This document shows, piece after piece, positions 9,132 through 16,855 of a stretch of DNA of 64,000 bases. How positions within the stretch are numbered: position 1 is the first letter of the stretch; each line of letters opens with the position of its first letter. The notes beneath the pieces were generated by a model, which did no database searches, was not told the origin of the DNA, and saw nothing but the letters and a program-made list of their open reading frames with translations. The stretch covers positions 124,001 to 188,000 of the forward strand of contig JBKDKX010000002.1 in assembly GCA_046344715.1 (NCBI GenBank), read 5' to 3'. The stretch comes from CAZAQK01 sp046344715. Its GTDB lineage: Bacteria; Pseudomonadota; Alphaproteobacteria; Rickettsiales; SXRF01. Both the position numbers and the translations under genes were made by a program.

Positions 9132-9977
9132 ATGTTCTGGAAAAAACCATCCGTACGATTGTCTGAACCATGGTGGGTAAAAACCCTGCTGATTCTCACA
9201 AGCCTTGCGTTTATTGCGGTGCTGGTGGTGTTGCCGCTTGCGGCGGTATTTGCGGAAGCATTCCGGCAGGGCTGGCAGGCTTATGTTGATGCTGTGATGC
9301 ATCCGCATGCCATGTCTGCTATTAAACTGACGCTATTGGTTGCAGCGATTGCGGTGCCGTGTAATCTTGTGTTTGGAATTGCTGCATCATGGGCGATTGC
9401 CAAGTTTGATTTTGTGGGTAAGCGGCTTCTGATTACATTCATTGATCTGCCATTTTCGGTATCACCGGTTATTTCCGGTTTGATTTATATTTTGCTGTTC
9501 GGTTCTGGCAGTCTGTTGGGCGACTGGCTTATAGAACATGAGATGCAGGTTGTGTTTGCTGTGCCTGGGTTGGTGATTGCTACCATATTTGTGACCTTTC
9601 CTTTCGTGGCGCGTGAACTTATTCCGCTAATGGAGGAGCAGGGCAGTGAACAGGAAGAAGCGGCGTTGATGCTTGGAGCATCGGGGCTTCGCACGTTTTT
9701 CGCGGTGACGCTTCCTAATATCAAATGGGCGCTTTTATATGGAGTGCTGTTGTGCAATGCACGCGCCATGGGTGAATTCGGCGCAGTATCGGTAGTGTCT
9801 GGCCATATACGCGGCAAAACCAACACATTGCCGCTGCACGTTGAAATCCTTTATAATGAGTATAATTTTATGGCGGCCTTTGCGGTTGCCTCCATCCTAA
9901 CCATACTGGCAATCGTCACGCTATTGCTTAAAACGGTGATAGAGCTTAAATTTACCCATTCTTCCAAGGCGGCATAG
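9132..9977 (+). CDS. cysW: Sulfate/thiosulfate ABC transporter permease CysW
   Basis: 281 residues from ATG 9132, chosen because it follows the cysT stop by one base; the longer in-frame extension to 9054 overlaps cysT. Six hydrophobic segments, the DLPFSVSPVISGL signature, the EAA loop (EEAALMLGASG) and AMGEFGAVSVVSG identify CysW. It is the second half of the sulfate channel. It is followed by cysA after one base, so the three genes are surely one operon. Confidence 0.94.
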   Translation: MFWKKPSVRLSEPWWVKTLLILTSLAFIAVLVVLPLAAVFAEAFRQGWQAYVDAVMHPHAMSAIKLTLLVAAIAVPCNLVFGIAASWAIAKFDFVGKRLLITFIDLPFSVSPVISGLIYILLFGSGSLLGDWLIEHEMQVVFAVPGLVIATIFVTFPFVARELIPLMEEQGSEQEEAALMLGASGLRTFFAVTLPNIKWALLYGVLLCNARAMGEFGAVSVVSGHIRGKTNTLPLHVEILYNEYNFMAAFAVASILTILAIVTLLLKTVIELKFTHSSKAA

Positions 9978-9978
9978 C

Positions 9979-11205
9979 ATGAGTATTGAAGTTAAAACTG
10001 TCAGCAAGTCTTTCCGTGATTTTCACGCGCTGAATGATGTAAGTCTGAAAGTGGAAAGCGGTGAGTTGGTTGCACTGCTTGGGCCTTCTGGTTCCGGCAA
10101 AACGACATTGCTGCGTATCATCGCTGGTCTTGATTTTGCCGATAAGGGACATGTGCTGATTGATGGGCAGGATGCAAGCCAGCTGCATGTGAAAGAGCGC
10201 AATGTCGGTTTTGTATTCCAGCATTACGCGCTTTTCCGGCACATGACTGTATTTGATAATGTGGCGTTCGGCCTGCGTGTGCGCCCGAAGCAGATTCGTC
10301 TTTCTAATGAAGCGATTGAAGACAAGGTGATGTCGCTTCTCAAACTCGTGCATCTCGATAAATTTTATGACCGTTATCCATCGCAGCTTTCCGGTGGCCA
10401 GCGTCAGCGTGTGGCATTGGCGCGATCATTGGCGGTAGAACCAAAATTGCTGCTGCTCGATGAGCCCTTTGGTGCGCTGGATGCCAAGGTGCGCAAAGAG
10501 CTGCGTCGCTGGCTGCGCCGATTGCATGATGATATGCACATCACCAGCATTTTCGTAACGCATGATCAGGAAGAAGCAATGGAAGTTTCTGACCGTGTGG
10601 TGGTGATGAATAATGGCAAAATTGAACAGGTGGGCACACCTGAGCAGGTATATCACCAGCCGACCAACGGTTTCGTGTATGACTTCCTTGGCAACTATAA
10701 TGAATTCATCGGCTGGAAAGATAAAACCGGCAATGTGCATTTAGCTGAAGATGATTTGTGGAATGCAGGTAAAAAGGCGCCTTCGGCAGCGGCGATTTCT
10801 GATAACAAGGCGCACTGGCTGAATCGATATCCTGAGTTGGTGGGTGCAATTCGCAAGGTAATGCCAGGCTTGCCATTGCCGGTGGGTGCGCCAACATTTC
10901 GCCCTGAGCTTGGCATAAATCGCCAGCAGATGCGGGCAGTGCTTTCCGAGCGCGGCACGCCGGTGCGCGTGTATGCAAGGCCGCATGAGATGTTTGTTAC
11001 CAAAACACCGGACGGTGAGCATGAATATATCCCCGTGCAGGTGATACACATAAATCCCGCTGGTTCGCTTGCTAAAATTGAAATGCAGCGGCAGAATGGT
11101 ATTATCCTGCAGGCGGAAGTGCCAAAGACGATTGTTGATTCGCTTTCTATCCGCAAGCATGACAAGATATTTGTGCGGCCAAAGAATGTACGGGTGTTTG
11201 AATGA
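9979..11205 (+). CDS. cysA: Sulfate/thiosulfate ABC transporter ATP-binding protein CysA
   Basis: 408 residues. Walker A GPSGSGKTT (K41), Q-loop Q81, signature LSGGQ (137-141), Walker B with D161-E162 and H-loop H195 are all intact. After the ATPase core, about 165 residues form the TOBE-type regulatory part. This is longer than typical CysA (about 350-365 aa), with an unusual stretch around residues 245-320. It energises CysT-CysW. The last four bases (ATGA) overlap the pgsA start. Confidence 0.94.
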   Translation: MSIEVKTVSKSFRDFHALNDVSLKVESGELVALLGPSGSGKTTLLRIIAGLDFADKGHVLIDGQDASQLHVKERNVGFVFQHYALFRHMTVFDNVAFGLRVRPKQIRLSNEAIEDKVMSLLKLVHLDKFYDRYPSQLSGGQRQRVALARSLAVEPKLLLLDEPFGALDAKVRKELRRWLRRLHDDMHITSIFVTHDQEEAMEVSDRVVVMNNGKIEQVGTPEQVYHQPTNGFVYDFLGNYNEFIGWKDKTGNVHLAEDDLWNAGKKAPSAAAISDNKAHWLNRYPELVGAIRKVMPGLPLPVGAPTFRPELGINRQQMRAVLSERGTPVRVYARPHEMFVTKTPDGEHEYIPVQVIHINPAGSLAKIEMQRQNGIILQAEVPKTIVDSLSIRKHDKIFVRPKNVRVFE

Positions 11206-11762
11206 GCTGGAAAAAGAAAATTCCCAATTACCTCACCTATATGCGTATTGCAGCAATTCCTGCGCTTATTGTGGTATTTTTCCTTAAAGGCAACTGGGGC
11301 TTCTGGCTGTCGGCTGGCATATTTATGTTCGCAAGCGTCACCGACTGGCTGGATGGGTATATGGCGCGCAAGTGGGAGGCGCAGTCTAACATTGGCCGTT
11401 TTCTTGACCCCATTGCTGATAAGCTCTTGGTGGCAACTGCGCTGATGCTGCTCGTGCAATCCAATACGGATGATGTAACACGCACCGATATTATTCCTGC
11501 CATTGCCATTATCTGCCGTGAGATATTAGTGTCCGGCCTGCGTGAATTTTTAGCAGAAGTGCGTGTAAGTGTGCCGGTGTCACGGCTTGCTAAATGGAAA
11601 ACGGCGGCGCAGATGCTTGCGATCTTCCTGCTGCTGCTTGGTGCCGGTGGGCCTGAGTGGTTTCCCACCGAAATGGCAGGCCGCGTGCTGCTATGGGCAG
11701 CAGGCATCCTAACACTGGTGACAGGCTATGCGTATTTGAAGACAGGCTGGAAGTATTTGTAA
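11202..11762 (+). CDS. pgsA: CDP-diacylglycerol--glycerol-3-phosphate 3-phosphatidyltransferase
   Basis: 186 residues. The CDP-alcohol phosphatidyltransferase signature D-G-(X2)-A-R-(X8)-G-(X3)-D-(X3)-D is seen from DWLDGYMAR through GRFLDPIADK. The N-terminus KIPNYLTYMRI and four to five membrane segments match PgsA. It makes phosphatidylglycerol phosphate at the inner membrane, the committed step to PG and cardiolipin. It overlaps cysA by ATGA, suggesting translational coupling with an unrelated transporter operon. Confidence 0.94.
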   Translation: MSWKKKIPNYLTYMRIAAIPALIVVFFLKGNWGFWLSAGIFMFASVTDWLDGYMARKWEAQSNIGRFLDPIADKLLVATALMLLVQSNTDDVTRTDIIPAIAIICREILVSGLREFLAEVRVSVPVSRLAKWKTAAQMLAIFLLLLGAGGPEWFPTEMAGRVLLWAAGILTLVTGYAYLKTGWKYL

Positions 11763-11765
11763 GTG

Positions 11766-12137
11766 ATGACCGAGAATGAATCTTACAACAATTATGTAAA
11801 AGCTAGGCAAGCTATGGAAGAAGGGGATTTTCCTGAGGCTATTACCTTATTTCAAGATTCATTAAATGCATCTCCGCATTTTAAAACCTATGAGTTACTA
11901 GGTACATGCCTAATTGAGCTCGGGAAAATCCAAGAAGCTATAGAAATATTAAGCAAAGGTACAGCGCACTATCCAACTCGATTCAAGACATGGTACTTAT
12001 TGGGTGAGGCCTATCTTTCTGCACAGCAGCCAAAAGAAGCACTGTCTTGCTGGCATCAGTCTGTAAGCATCAATCCACAATATCATGTAGCACAAAAACG
12101 CTTGAGAGAATTCTCAAGTATGACTGGTCAGAATTAA
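11766..12137 (+). CDS. Small tetratricopeptide-repeat protein
   Basis: 123 residues from ATG 11766 (a GTG one codon earlier is also possible). Three TPR-like helical pairs fill the protein: A-MEEGDFPEAITLFQDSL, LGTCLIELGKIQEAIEIL, and LGEAYLSAQQPKEALSCW with NPQYHVAQKRL. There is no signal peptide or second domain, so it is probably a cytoplasmic scaffold or chaperone-like protein. Codon use is markedly more A/T-rich than pgsA and ilvE on either side, a hint of separate origin. It follows pgsA after 3 bp and overlaps the end of convergent ilvE by 4 bp. Confidence 0.8.
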   Translation: MTENESYNNYVKARQAMEEGDFPEAITLFQDSLNASPHFKTYELLGTCLIELGKIQEAIEILSKGTAHYPTRFKTWYLLGEAYLSAQQPKEALSCWHQSVSINPQYHVAQKRLREFSSMTGQN

Positions 12138-13030
12138 CCAGCCATTCGTTTCGGTTCAGCACGCACTAAGTCGCTATATGCAGAAACCAGTTTCTTAGTA
12201 ACCGGCCCAACGGTGAACTGCATGTCTGCCACCTGCCCTACGGGGCTGATTTCTGCTGCCGTGCCGGTGAGGAATATTTCCTGCGCGTTTTTCAGTTCTT
12301 CCGGTTTGATGTGGCGTTCTTCCACCTTGAAGCCGTTATCGCGCGCCAGCTGAATTACCGTGCGGCGGGTGATGCCATCCAGGAAGCAATCTGCTTTTGG
12401 TGTATGCACCACACCATCCATCACTAAAAATAAATTGGCACTGGTGGCTTCTGCGAGATAGCCACGATAATCAAGCATCAGCGCATCATTGTAGCCTTCA
12501 GCTTCCGCTTTGTTTTTAGCGTGAGTGCAGATCATGTATAATCCTGCAGCTTTGCTGGCAACGGGTGCCATGTTTGGCGCAGGGCGTACCCACTGCGACC
12601 ATTGCAGCTTCAAGCCTTTTTCCATCATTTCCTTGCCGTAATAGCTTGGCCATTCCCATACGCAAACCGCAACACGAATATCATTACTGCCTTTGGTGGA
12701 AACAGAAAGTGTTTCGCTGCCGCGCCATGCCACGGGCCGTATGTAAGCGTCCTTCAGGTTCATTTTTTCCAGTACGGCATATTTAGCTTTTTCGATCTCA
12801 TCAATGCTGTAAGGAATCGTAAAGCCCAGCATTTCTGCGGAGTTGTGGAAGCGCTGCGTGTGTTCACGTGATTTGAAAATGCGGCCATTATACGCGCGTT
12901 CGCCCTCAAACACGGAAGAACCGTAATGTAGCGCATGGGTAAGCACATGGACTTTTGCCTCGCGCCATGGGATCATTTTCCCATCCATCCAAATCCATCC
13001 ATCGCGATCGTCAAACGGTACCAGTGCCAT
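12134..13030 (-). CDS. ilvE: Branched-chain amino-acid aminotransferase
   Basis: 298 residues, a class IV PLP aminotransferase. The conserved FEGERAY loop, the PLP-binding K160 (VASKAAGLY), EATSANLF and LDGITRRTV match IlvE closely, and K160 falls where E. coli IlvE has K159. It catalyses the last step of Ile, Leu and Val synthesis with glutamate. It is the distal end of a minus-strand run with pgeF, midA and lgt (8-bp gap to pgeF). Confidence 0.94.
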   Translation of the reverse strand: MALVPFDDRDGWIWMDGKMIPWREAKVHVLTHALHYGSSVFEGERAYNGRIFKSREHTQRFHNSAEMLGFTIPYSIDEIEKAKYAVLEKMNLKDAYIRPVAWRGSETLSVSTKGSNDIRVAVCVWEWPSYYGKEMMEKGLKLQWSQWVRPAPNMAPVASKAAGLYMICTHAKNKAEAEGYNDALMLDYRGYLAEATSANLFLVMDGVVHTPKADCFLDGITRRTVIQLARDNGFKVEERHIKPEELKNAQEIFLTGTAAEISPVGQVADMQFTVGPVTKKLVSAYSDLVRAEPKRMAG

Positions 13031-13038
13031 AAAAATCC

Positions 13039-13812
13039 TTATTTGCTATCTATCGAAATTGCCGAAATCTGGCGGCCATACACGGTTTCTTTTTTAAGTG
13101 TCGCCCGCCGGAAACTGAAGAAAGCATTTTCCTCGGAACATGTGTCATTCGCAAGCACATTTATTTGCGGGATGCCTGCGCGCCCAAGCCGCTGTTTCGC
13201 ATAGGCTTTCAGGTCAAACAGGTAATGTCCGCCACGCGGCGATGCTGCAAAGAAACGCTCATGGGCGATATCCTGCTGGATAAAACGGGCATAAAATTCA
13301 CCGCCCACCTCGTAGGATTTCTGGGCGATGGCGGGGCCAATGCTGGCTACGATATAACGGTTATCTGCACCCAGCTGATGCATGGCGGCGAGGGCTGCTT
13401 CTATCACCCCATCAAACGCACCTTTCCAACCGGCATGCACGGCGGCGATAATACGATTTTCTGCATCAGCCATGAGGATGGGCAGACAATCCGCCGTCAG
13501 TACACCAAGTGTAATACCTGGTTTATTGGTAACAACCGCATCGGCCTGCGGTGATTCTTTCCAGTGCCATGGCGTATCGACTATTACTGCCTTGGCACTG
13601 TGAATCTGGTAAGGAACGCAAAGAGATTCGGGTTTACTGCCAAGAGTAGTGGTTACACGGGTTCTATTTTCCATGACCTTTTCCAGATCATCACCGGAGG
13701 CAACACCGCAGTTCAGCGAGGCATAGATGCCATCACTCACGCCACCATTGCGGGTGAAGAATCCGTGTTGGATATCTGAGATTCCTGAAAGGTGAGGGCA
13801 TGTGAGATGCAT
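13039..13812 (-). CDS. pgeF: YfiH/LACC1-family multicopper-fold purine nucleoside enzyme (PgeF)
   Basis: 257 residues. The zinc triad typical of this family is visible: H71 (QIHSA), C109 (TADCLPIL) and H126 (VHAGWKG). Family members act as purine nucleoside phosphorylase/adenosine deaminase-like enzymes, and E. coli YfiH also edits peptidoglycan precursors. Its start overlaps the midA stop by one base (TAATG), so it is translationally coupled. The lgt-midA-pgeF order is common in Alphaproteobacteria. Confidence 0.9.
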   Translation of the reverse strand: MHLTCPHLSGISDIQHGFFTRNGGVSDGIYASLNCGVASGDDLEKVMENRTRVTTTLGSKPESLCVPYQIHSAKAVIVDTPWHWKESPQADAVVTNKPGITLGVLTADCLPILMADAENRIIAAVHAGWKGAFDGVIEAALAAMHQLGADNRYIVASIGPAIAQKSYEVGGEFYARFIQQDIAHERFFAASPRGGHYLFDLKAYAKQRLGRAGIPQINVLANDTCSEENAFFSFRRATLKKETVYGRQISAISIDSK

Positions 13813-14888
13813 TATTCAAACCCTTCCGGTGTTGGGTGATGCTTTGGCATAATACACATCATCTTGAATAACTCACCCATTTCATCGGGCGCAAGCAGGC
13901 GTTTTAGGCCGGACATAATGGTGGCCTGACCTTCCTGTGTAAGCCCTTCGCATAGCCGTGTTGCGCGAGGTATTGCGCCTAACTTGCCAAGCACTCTGCC
14001 TTGTGGATACGGGCCGTACACGGTTGCACCGGCATGCTGTGCTACTTCCATCAATGCAGAAAAATCAACATGAGCGGTTAAATCTGCTTCACCTGCGTCT
14101 TTAAGTACGTTGTGGTATTTATGATTTTTTACGGCTTGCAGCGTGTCACCGTTTGTTCCGCCTATGTACCCATAATCCGCAATCATTGCAGCGCCGCCTT
14201 TAGTTGCTATGTGTTCGCCAATGACGCGCAAAATCTCTAAAGCTGGTTCACAGAGTTCAATGATTTCTCCGTCATTCCGGCGAAAGCCGGAATCCAGTTT
14301 TTTCTGGATATCAGCTTCCGCTGGCATGACAGAAAAAATAAATTCGCTATTATCAACATCCACCATGCGCTCATGCCACATATTATCCTTGTGCATAAAT
14401 TGCCGTATCGGCAACGCATCAAAAAATTCATTGGCGATGAGTAGCCAAGGTTTGTCATCTGGCAGTGCATTAATCGTTTCATGCCATTCAATATGCGGAT
14501 GTGTTTTGGCCAATGCATTCCACTGCTTGTGTTTCAGTGCAGGGCTGGTTTCCACCAGATGAACGGTGAGACTGCTGTGAAAACCTGCAATGTGTTTGGT
14601 AGCGCGCAGTGCATCCGCCATCAGCGTACCACGGCCTGGACCAAGCTCAATCAGTGCGGCGTCCGGCATGCCCAGATGCATCCATTGCTGGGCAATCCAT
14701 GCGCCAATCAACTCACCAAATATCTGGCTGATTTCCGGTGCGGTAGTGAAATCGCCTTCTGCGCCCAGCGGGTCTTTGCGCATATAATAACCCAGATATG
14801 GTTCTGAGAGTGCAAGAGACATATATTCGGCCACGCTCATCGGCCCATGCTCTTTTATTTTCTGCGCGATGATATCAGCGAGGCTCAT
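13812..14888 (-). CDS. MidA/NDUFAF7-family SAM-dependent protein arginine methyltransferase
   Basis: 358 residues. N-terminal MSVAEYMSLAL and YYMRKDPLGAEGDFTTAPEIS, then the SAM site ELGPGRGTLM (81-90), are diagnostic for the NDUFAF7/MidA family (COG1565). In mitochondria it methylates an arginine of complex I subunit NDUFS2; bacterial members probably act on the homologous NuoD. Residues of about 189-208 are encoded by a 60-bp palindromic repeat inserted in frame (see the 14271-14330 entry) between the core strands, apparently tolerated as a surface loop. It overlaps lgt by 14 bp and pgeF by one base. Confidence 0.9.
   Translation of the reverse strand: MSLADIIAQKIKEHGPMSVAEYMSLALSEPYLGYYMRKDPLGAEGDFTTAPEISQIFGELIGAWIAQQWMHLGMPDAALIELGPGRGTLMADALRATKHIAGFHSSLTVHLVETSPALKHKQWNALAKTHPHIEWHETINALPDDKPWLLIANEFFDALPIRQFMHKDNMWHERMVDVDNSEFIFSVMPAEADIQKKLDSGFRRNDGEIIELCEPALEILRVIGEHIATKGGAAMIADYGYIGGTNGDTLQAVKNHKYHNVLKDAGEADLTAHVDFSALMEVAQHAGATVYGPYPQGRVLGKLGAIPRATRLCEGLTQEGQATIMSGLKRLLAPDEMGELFKMMCIMPKHHPTPEGFE
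14271..14330. repeat. 60-bp palindromic element inserted in frame inside midA
   Basis: Bounded by GTCAT (14271-14275) and ATGAC (14326-14330). Inside are nested hairpins: TTCCGGC/GCCGGAA, ATCCAG/CTGGAT and CAGC/GCTG. Exactly 60 bp, thus 20 codons, keeping midA open; the minus-strand reading includes LDSGFRRND. This resembles Rickettsia palindromic elements, which are known to insert in frame into protein genes, though the sequence family here is probably the general DSGFRRNDG-type repeat. Confidence 0.85.
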
Positions 14889-15666
14889 GATGTTTTCTGA
14901 ATGCTAAATATAATCCGGTAGCAAGCATGGGAACACAGAGCAGTTGTCCCATCGTAGAGAACCCAACGATGAATCCAAGATGGGCATCCGGCTCACGGAA
15001 AAATTCGCAGATCATGCGGGCGGCCGAATATCCAATCAGGAATATACCTGCGAGTAGCCCAACCTTATCACGCGCTTTGGTGTATTTTACGCAAGCGAAC
15101 ATCAGAATAAAAAGCGCAACACCTTCAAGTGCTGCTTCATAAAGCTGGCTGGGGTGGCGCGGTAATTCGCCGCCATGCGGGAAGATCATACCAATCGGCG
15201 CATCTGTCACGCGGCCAAACAGTTCACCATTGATAAAATTGGCGACGCGGCCAAAAAATAATCCAATCGGTGCAGCGCAGGCAATTACATCCATCAGCTC
15301 AAGGAAGCGCACCTTGTGTTTGCGGGCGAATAAAAAGAAGGCAAGAATCACGCCAATCAGCCCGCCATGAAACGACATGCCGCCTTCCCATATGTAAAAT
15401 GCTTCCAGCGGATGAGACAGATAATAGGCTGGTTTGTAGAACAATACATAACCCAGTCTGCCACCTAGAATAATACCAACCACTGCCCACGTCACCGTAT
15501 CATCGAGTGATTCTTTGGTAAGCCCTGCTATGGGCTTGCGCGCGTGTTCTTTTGCAAGATACCACCAACCGAGCAGAATGCCCGACACATACGCGAGTGA
15601 ATACCAGCGAATAGCCAGCGGGCCTAATTGTATGGCGATGGGGTCAATGGCGGGGAAGGGGATCAT
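14875..15666 (-). CDS. lgt: Prolipoprotein diacylglyceryl transferase
   Basis: 263 residues, seven membrane segments. The HGGLIG motif (H100) and the Lgt signature GRVANFINGELFGR with R140 are present, and YSLAYVSG lies near the N-terminus. It moves diacylglycerol from phosphatidylglycerol to the lipobox Cys of prelipoproteins at the inner membrane, essential in most Gram-negatives. It is first in the lgt-midA-pgeF-ilvE run. A repeat-rich 75-bp gap separates it from the upstream small gene. Confidence 0.96.
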   Translation of the reverse strand: MIPFPAIDPIAIQLGPLAIRWYSLAYVSGILLGWWYLAKEHARKPIAGLTKESLDDTVTWAVVGIILGGRLGYVLFYKPAYYLSHPLEAFYIWEGGMSFHGGLIGVILAFFLFARKHKVRFLELMDVIACAAPIGLFFGRVANFINGELFGRVTDAPIGMIFPHGGELPRHPSQLYEAALEGVALFILMFACVKYTKARDKVGLLAGIFLIGYSAARMICEFFREPDAHLGFIVGFSTMGQLLCVPMLATGLYLAFRKHHEPR

Positions 15667-15669
15667 GTA

Positions 15670-15746
15670 TAGGGATTAGGCATTGGGCATTAGAGAAGCA
15701 AGTGGTTTTTTCTCTAGTCCCTAATCCCTAAAGCCTAATGCCTAAT
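15670..15746. repeat. Imperfect inverted repeat of AGGCATTAGGGATT-type units
   Basis: The left arm (15670-15696) is made of TAGGGATTAGGCATT-like words. The right arm (15710-15746) contains their complement, CCTAATCCCTA plus AAGCCTAATGCC. The shared outer words TCTCTA/TAGAGA and CCTAATCCCTA pair around a T-rich centre. The right arm runs into the stop codon of the 15742-16095 gene. The same word family recurs at 20910-20967. Confidence 0.65.
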
Positions 15747-16095
15747 ATTCGTCCCAGGCTTTTTTCTCAGTTGCAACTGGTGCAGCTGCAGCTTGCGGTT
15801 TGGTGTTATCAATCACTTGATAGGTAGAGGCGATTTCAGAGCGTACCTCACTTGGCGGTTCGCCTTTGCCAGCAGCAATTACTTCACCAAAATCGCTGGG
15901 ATTAAATCCTTTGCCGGCATTGATGGCGGTTTTGAGGTTTGGCAGGTTTGGCAGGTTGATTTTAACGTAGGAATAAATGCGGTCGCCAAAGGAATTTTTC
16001 CCGAATAAAAGCAGCACGACAAACTGTGAATCTAACGCATTCACACCGTTCGTGGCCTTTTCAGGGAGGGGTTTACTGGTCCACTTGCTCGACAT
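15742..16095 (-). CDS. Small hypothetical protein
   Basis: 117 residues from ATG 16095, preceded by AAGGA about 10 bases upstream; a GTG one codon earlier is possible. No known domain. It has a short hydrophobic core (FVVLLLFG) followed by a DRIYSYVKINLPNLPNLK stretch and an Ala/Pro-rich tail, and ends in KKAWDEY. It is cytoplasmic or peripheral as far as can be seen. The stop codon lies inside a palindromic repeat. I cannot assign a role. Confidence 0.6.
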   Translation of the reverse strand: MSSKWTSKPLPEKATNGVNALDSQFVVLLLFGKNSFGDRIYSYVKINLPNLPNLKTAINAGKGFNPSDFGEVIAAGKGEPPSEVRSEIASTYQVIDNTKPQAAAAPVATEKKAWDEY

Positions 16096-16221
16096 CACTT
16101 AAATCCTTACGCCATTTCCCAAACATGCCAGATTAAGAACAACCTGGGCATGGTACATGATTTTCATGTAATAGGGAAGAAAAACAACAGGCTAGGGTAA
16201 AGATAACGTTAATTTCAGGCT

Positions 16222-16244
16222 ATTTTCTAAAAAAATTAGAAAAT
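16222..16244 (-). terminator. AT-rich hairpin after a 62-codon gene
   Basis: A perfect 9-bp inverted repeat ATTTTCTAA (16222-16230) / TTAGAAAAT (16236-16244) with a 5-nt loop, seven bases beyond the stop of the small minus-strand gene. The stem is AT-only, so it would be a weak terminator or an mRNA 3' stabiliser. Confidence 0.4.
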
Positions 16245-16250
16245 TACGGT

Positions 16251-16439
16251 TTAGGCGATGCCCATACCTTCAGTTGTAACGGTCGGCAGGCTATTCGATG
16301 CGCTGACAGAAGCAGTTGAAATTCCGCTGTCCATGCTACCTGCAAAGCTCTGACCCATAGCCACCGCGAGGTTGCTGGAGCCACCGGCTACTTCCATACC
16401 ATCGAAACTTGCAAACATTTCTGAGCTCCCTCTTGACAT
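16251..16439 (-). CDS. 62-residue peptide of unknown function
   Basis: The ATG at 16439 is preceded by AGGAGCAGGGATT, a strong ribosome-binding site at the right distance, the main reason to believe this gene. The peptide is rich in Ser, Gly, Ala and Met, has no charged clusters, no Cys and no membrane helix. It might be a secreted or structural small protein, but there is no homology I recognise. It is flanked downstream by an AT-rich hairpin and upstream by an unusual region with DnaA-box-like sites. Confidence 0.5.
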   Translation of the reverse strand: MSRGSSEMFASFDGMEVAGGSSNLAVAMGQSFAGSMDSGISTASVSASNSLPTVTTEGMGIA

Positions 16440-16515
16440 AATCCCTGCTCCTGTGCGGTTTTTCTAGGTTTTTTAGATACCCAGTTCATTAACTATATTT
16501 TTATACTAACGAAAT

Positions 16516-16583
16516 CTATCCACAGGTTCAAACGCAAAGATGTGGATAATCGCAATCTTCACAATTCTGTAACAATTCTGTAA
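16516..16583. other. DnaA-box-like pair and tandem 12-bp repeat
   Basis: TGTGGATAA at 16541-16549 is the exact complement of the consensus DnaA box TTATCCACA. CTATCCACA at 16516-16524 is one mismatch away and in the opposite sense. Downstream, the 12-mer ACAATTCTGTAA occurs twice in a row (16561-16572, 16572-16583, sharing one base). This part of the 416-bp gap (16440-16855) upstream of the small peptide gene also holds AT-rich stretches. It may be a DnaA- or other regulator-binding site; nothing else marks an origin. Confidence 0.35.
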
Positions 16584-16646
16584 TCGGTCTGTCACATAGG
16601 TTAACAAAAAACCCGGAAAACGGCTCTAAACCTCGATTATTTATTT

Positions 16647-16847
16647 GTCATCCCGTGGAGCGTTTCAGAAGAAACGCGAGCACGGGATCCACTGATCAAC
16701 AAGGTCATTAATTCAGTAAGCCTGTCAGTAGACAGGCTGTGCAATGGCGTTGCCATGCTCGCCTACTGGCACCGCTACTGCAAAACGTACAATGCGGAGC
16801 CATGGATCCCGTATCGCGCTGTCTGCTGACAGCTTGTACGGGATGAC
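16647..16847. repeat. 201-bp MITE-like composite palindrome
   Basis: The ends are exact 10-bp inverted repeats: GTCATCCCGT from 16647 and ACGGGATGAC to 16847. Each end is itself a hairpin: 16650-16689 with CGTTTC/GAAACG, and 16806-16844 with CTGTC/GACAG. The middle has further stems, such as CCTGTC/GACAGG. No reading frame lies inside. It fills most of the gap downstream of tldD. It looks like a non-autonomous repeat or two fused palindromic elements. Confidence 0.75.
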
Positions 16848-16855
16848 ACTAATGG

